Shown here in pieces: positions 60,727 to 64,000 of a stretch of DNA of 64,000 nucleotides. Source of the stretch: Clostridiales bacterium. Lineage in GTDB: Bacteria > Bacillota > Clostridia > Lachnospirales > Lachnospiraceae. Both the position numbers and the translations under genes were made by a program. Under the pieces are notes generated by a model that was given only the letters and a program-made list of their open reading frames with translations, was not told where the DNA came from and made no database searches. The stretch lies in contig JAHAJA010000001.1 in assembly GCA_018372435.1 (NCBI GenBank), forward strand, positions 248,001 through 312,000. Reading direction: 5' to 3'. Position 1 is the stretch's first letter, and every line of letters starts with the position of its first letter.

Positions 60727-61806
60727 ATGACTACATATAACATGAAGATTAATAATGTTTCGCACAATAATATGTCTACATGGCAGATAACTCATACTGT
60801 AAACACGCTTACAACGGTTAATAATAAGTTTGATATACTTAAAACACTGAATAATCATATTAATAGTGATATAAAAAAATGTAATATATTTATTTTAGAT
60901 AAGTCTTATTCATTTAATACTAATTATAAAACATATTTTAGCGAGTATGTTGTTGAAACGGGGGAAATGAATATAGAAGTTGATAAAATTTGTAATATGG
61001 GTAATTTAGTTACAATGGAATGTAACGATGATATTATGAATATAAATATTCTATTTGATTTGTATAAAAAATTAAGTTCTATTATTAATAAAAATCTAAA
61101 ATATAGGTTAAAAAAGGAGTATTTACAAGAAGCATATAAATTATTGTTTGAGAAAAATTTGGATTTAGCAAGGAGTATATTACTGGATAGAGCAAAGGAG
61201 CAAATATGTGACACATTTGAAAGAAGGATTTCGCCGGATTACCTAAAAATGAAAAAAATTGTGGAAGAGTGTGAAAAAGCAAATAATGATAAAAAAATTA
61301 TTAAAAGACATGAGCAAGTGAATGATGAATATGAATGTAAATTCGAATACTTATTTAATAGTTGTACCAGACCAATTGTAGGTATATTTGATAACCAAAC
61401 ACACAAGTTTACAATTATTAATGCTGATCAAATGTATATGAATGGAGAGGAAGCAAAAAGTCAAATTAGGTTAAAGGAAATAACTAAGAACAGTCCTGTA
61501 ATGATGGCATTTATAGTAGCAGGAGTTATGGGAGGTGTTATGGCCTACTTAGCATATAGGAACCATAATGTGAATTCTTTTTTTGAGTATGAGGATATTT
61601 TAAATATTCCATCAAATAGAAAAGATGCTATAAATAATATTTTTTTAAATGAAGATGATAGTTTTTTTGATAATAATAATAAATCAAAAAAGGTTGATGA
61701 GAAAATTATGAATTTAGCTACAGATACGTATAGCAGGTTAGAGGGAGTTACTGATAGTAAGAAGGTAAGTATTGATTATAAAATGAATATTGAAATAAAA
61801 GAATAA
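60727..61806 (+). CDS. Unknown protein with one membrane helix
   Basis: A 359-residue protein, mainly hydrophilic and Asn/Lys-rich, with one strong helix near residues 259-279 (MMAFIVAGVMGGVMAYLAYR), so most of it would face one side of the membrane. I recognise no domain. The ATG at 60,727 is 2 bp after the preceding stop. A longer frame from 60,673 overlaps that gene and was discarded. Confidence 0.55.
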   Translation: MTTYNMKINNVSHNNMSTWQITHTVNTLTTVNNKFDILKTLNNHINSDIKKCNIFILDKSYSFNTNYKTYFSEYVVETGEMNIEVDKICNMGNLVTMECNDDIMNINILFDLYKKLSSIINKNLKYRLKKEYLQEAYKLLFEKNLDLARSILLDRAKEQICDTFERRISPDYLKMKKIVEECEKANNDKKIIKRHEQVNDEYECKFEYLFNSCTRPIVGIFDNQTHKFTIINADQMYMNGEEAKSQIRLKEITKNSPVMMAFIVAGVMGGVMAYLAYRNHNVNSFFEYEDILNIPSNRKDAINNIFLNEDDSFFDNNNKSKKVDEKIMNLATDTYSRLEGVTDSKKVSIDYKMNIEIKE

Positions 61807-61871
61807 GTATTTGTTAGTAATATAATTAACAAATTGTATTTATATTATTAAGCATAACTCAGGAGGAAAAA

Positions 61872-63380
61872 ATGGAAGGTATCAAAGTTCATGAATTAGC
61901 AAAACAATTTGGACTGACAAATGAGCAAATGATTGATTTTTTATTAGCAAATAATATTGATGTAACTAATCATATGTCTTCAGTTGATGTTAATTCTATT
62001 AGTAAAATTACAAAAAAGTTAGAAACTAAAAAAAATTTAGGTGGGCATAAAAATAGAACATCACTTAAAAGATTACGTATTGAAGGTTTATTTGGTAAAT
62101 ATAATTATGATATTGATTTTAAGAATGATATAAATATCTGGATTTCCGAAAATGGTGTAGGAAAAACTACTATACTAAATATAATTATTGCATTATTAAA
62201 TGGTGATAAAAAAACATTAGCTGAAATTGATTTTCATAAAATACATATTTTTATAGAAAATAAATTGTATACAATTGATAAGACAAGTATAAAAAATAAT
62301 GATTTAGAAACAAAGTATGTAGATAGATTCTTTGAAGAATTAAAAGATTATTTGCCTTTGATATATTACCGGAAAATAATCAGTCAGTATAGAAATCAAG
62401 GAAGAATAGATTTTGATTATATAGAGGATATCTTACATAGAAATATATATAGGGAAGCAAATAAGAATATACATGCAAAAAAACTTATCTATATGTTGCA
62501 TGAATTACGTGATATGCAACTTAACAATTTTTCTAAGATATTATTTGATATAGAAAGAAAAGTTATAGAAGAGCCATTATTTTATTCAACATACAGACGA
62601 ATTGAAGTTTCTTTAGATAAAGTCATCTTAAACAATTCATCTAGAAATACTAGTGAATTAACAAAATACATTGGGTTTGGAATGGAGGACGTTAAAAAGA
62701 GGATAAAAGATTTATTAGATAAGATGGGGAAGGATGCAAATAATTCTTATATAGAAATGAATGGTTCAATTATAAGTGATTTATTAAAAGGATCTAGCAT
62801 TACAGAACTAACAAAGAATATACCACAAATTAATAGACATAAAGTGGAAGTAGTTATTAAAAGAATTGGTGAAGAACGAATAGAAAACATTGAAAGATTA
62901 AAAGAATTTGTAAATGGAAATACAGACAATCCCAATGAAGAATTTTTAAAATTTTATTTGGATAAGCTTGTTGAAATTTATGATAGTCAAAAAGCTATAG
63001 ATGATAAATTAAGTAACTTTGCAAGTGTTTGTACAAAGTATTTAACAAATAAAAAAATAGTGTACGATGAAGCAATGCTGTCGTTAGATATATTTGATGA
63101 TGATAATATGAAAATAGATTTTGAAAACTTATCATCAGGAGAAAAACAGATTGTTTCTATCTTTTCAAAAGTATACTTAGATATTACAACATCCTGCATA
63201 TTTGTTATAGATGAGCCAGAAATATCCTTATCTATAGAGTGGCAAAAAGAGTTTTTGGTGGATATATATAATTCGGGCAAAGTTGGATTGCTTATTGCAA
63301 CAACTCATTCTCCGTTTATATTTAAAAATGAATTAAGAAATTATACACTAGAAATTGATATGTATAAAGAGGAGAAATAA
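61872..63380 (+). CDS. AAA/ABC-type ATPase with IF2_N-like N-terminus (AriA-like)
   Basis: A 502-residue ATPase. Residues 1-50 (IKVHELAKQFGLTNEQMIDFLLANNIDV) look like the IF2_N three-helix domain of translation initiation factor 2. The rest is an SMC/ABC-type AAA_15/21 ATPase: Walker A in ISENGVGKTT, signature LSSGEKQ, Walker B FVIDEPEISL and TTHSPF. Followed with no gap by a DUF4435 protein, this is the AriA-AriB order of PARIS anti-phage systems. CAGGAGG precedes the ATG. Confidence 0.8.
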   Translation: MEGIKVHELAKQFGLTNEQMIDFLLANNIDVTNHMSSVDVNSISKITKKLETKKNLGGHKNRTSLKRLRIEGLFGKYNYDIDFKNDINIWISENGVGKTTILNIIIALLNGDKKTLAEIDFHKIHIFIENKLYTIDKTSIKNNDLETKYVDRFFEELKDYLPLIYYRKIISQYRNQGRIDFDYIEDILHRNIYREANKNIHAKKLIYMLHELRDMQLNNFSKILFDIERKVIEEPLFYSTYRRIEVSLDKVILNNSSRNTSELTKYIGFGMEDVKKRIKDLLDKMGKDANNSYIEMNGSIISDLLKGSSITELTKNIPQINRHKVEVVIKRIGEERIENIERLKEFVNGNTDNPNEEFLKFYLDKLVEIYDSQKAIDDKLSNFASVCTKYLTNKKIVYDEAMLSLDIFDDDNMKIDFENLSSGEKQIVSIFSKVYLDITTSCIFVIDEPEISLSIEWQKEFLVDIYNSGKVGLLIATTHSPFIFKNELRNYTLEIDMYKEEK

Positions 63381-64000
63381 ATGGGAAGATTACAACTGAT
63401 GGAAGAAGAATGTGATTGTATAGAGGTAATTTTTCAAGATTATGTTCAAAGTAGAAAAACACATAAAAATTTTCTTTTCTTTGAGGGAAAAGATGATTTT
63501 AAATATTATTGGTGTAGGATTTCTCCTTTTATAGGAAATCAAAAATATAAAAAATATATTTGTAACTGCAAAAATAATGTTATTAGTATTTATGACATGA
63601 TAAAAAATAAAACGAAAATTAATGAGGAAGAAAAACTCCTATATTTTGTTGATAGAGATTTTGATAAAGAACTTAATTTACCTGAAGATATATTTATAAC
63701 ACCTACATATGCAATAGAAAACTTTTATATATCAGATAATGCATTAAAAAATATGTTAATTGGTGAATTGGGATTATCAGGTGAAAGCAATGATGATGAT
63801 GATAAACATGATTTGGAAATTGCATTTAAATATTTAATAGATAATAGGAATAAAATAATAGAACAAATATTATATGTAAATGCATGGTATTCTATACAGT
63901 ACAGATTGACCGATTTAGAGCAATGTCCAAAGTTGACAGCAATAAAAAATTATGAGGCAATAAAAAATATTAAGAGTAAAGAGGAATTGGAAAGTTTAGT
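63381..64000 (+). CDS. DUF4435/TOPRIM protein, AriB-like (3'-truncated by window edge)
   Basis: The ATG directly follows the ATPase stop, with AGGAG upstream. The frame stays open for 206 codons to the window end. The N-terminus has FLFFEGKDDFKYYW (TOPRIM-type acidic Glu) and LLYFVDRDFD (DxD), the hallmarks of DUF4435. In PARIS, AriB is the effector released from AriA when a phage inhibitor is sensed. The full length and the downstream genes are not visible. Confidence 0.8.
   Translation, partial: MGRLQLMEEECDCIEVIFQDYVQSRKTHKNFLFFEGKDDFKYYWCRISPFIGNQKYKKYICNCKNNVISIYDMIKNKTKINEEEKLLYFVDRDFDKELNLPEDIFITPTYAIENFYISDNALKNMLIGELGLSGESNDDDDKHDLEIAFKYLIDNRNKIIEQILYVNAWYSIQYRLTDLEQCPKLTAIKNYEAIKNIKSKEELESL

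Noticed and set aside
1..64000. tRNA, rRNA or CRISPR arrays
   Set aside because: No sequence with tRNA cloverleaf features, rRNA conserved blocks or regular repeat-spacer structure was seen on either strand.

Overview
The window comes from a low-GC, endospore-forming, anaerobic Firmicute, most likely a Lachnospiraceae or clostridial cluster XIVa relative. This is inferred from AT-rich DNA, strong AGGAGG ribosome binding sites, a cotJ spore-coat operon, oxygen-sensitive glycyl-radical enzymology, a BMP-type nucleoside ABC transporter and many AAA/DUF families typical of clostridia. No rRNA, tRNA or CRISPR array was seen.

Layout. (1) 1-24 kb, chromosomal: a truncated ABC exporter, a beta-carbonic anhydrase, a CotA-like multicopper oxidase, an AlkZ-related protein, a lantibiotic-immunity type ABC transporter with its two-component system (4.7-9.0 kb), an alcohol-acetyltransferase/DUF6320 pair, a LysR regulator, and a long co-directional locus (12.6-23.2 kb). 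That locus holds a two-component system, a large solute-binding lipoprotein, two sugar-type permeases, a long coiled-coil membrane-fusion-like protein and a membrane protein, with no ATPase. Large imperfect palindromes sit between several of these genes. (2) 24-29 kb: a manganese (yybP-ykoY) riboswitch in front of a PMR1/LMCA1-type P-type ATPase, an AlkD-like protein, then cotJA-cotJB-cotJC.

(3) 29.03-41.75 kb is the most striking region. cotJC is split. Its N-terminal 64 codons end at 29,033 and its C-terminal 111 codons start at 41,753. Both halves carry the same short sequence (GG, any base, ACTGAAG), and joining them there restores a full CotJC reading frame. The 12,720-bp insert ends in a large serine recombinase whose stop lies 13 bp before the right junction. 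This is the architecture of a skin-like intervening element that is excised during sporulation. The cargo is not phage-like: a BMP nucleoside ABC transporter, a YjjI/YjjW glycyl-radical pair, an aryl-sulfate sulfotransferase and two small SHOCT-like proteins.

(4) 42-46 kb: rhodanese lipoprotein, DUF6512 protein, a small hypothetical and guaA. (5) 45.92-58.57 kb: a 12.6-kb mobilizable element inserted at the 3' end of guaA, bounded by a 13-bp direct repeat. It encodes an OLD-family nuclease, a XRE regulator, an Xis-like protein, a DUF6017 replication initiator, a tyrosine integrase, MobC, DUF3847, an IncQ/pSK41-type oriT, a MobA/MobL relaxase whose 3' end is overprinted by two other frames, DUF6040, and an MspI-like restriction-modification system with a controller protein. 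(6) 58.6-64 kb: decayed remains of a second mobilizable element (a mobC pseudogene and frameshifted fragments), then a defence-type locus: XRE regulator, two unknown proteins, an AAA ATPase with an IF2_N-like N-terminus, and a DUF4435/TOPRIM protein cut by the window edge. The last two resemble AriA/AriB of the PARIS anti-phage system.

The guaA 3' end therefore looks like an integration hotspot that has collected mobile DNA and at least three kinds of defence gene, while the cotJC element looks like a separate, developmentally excised insertion.
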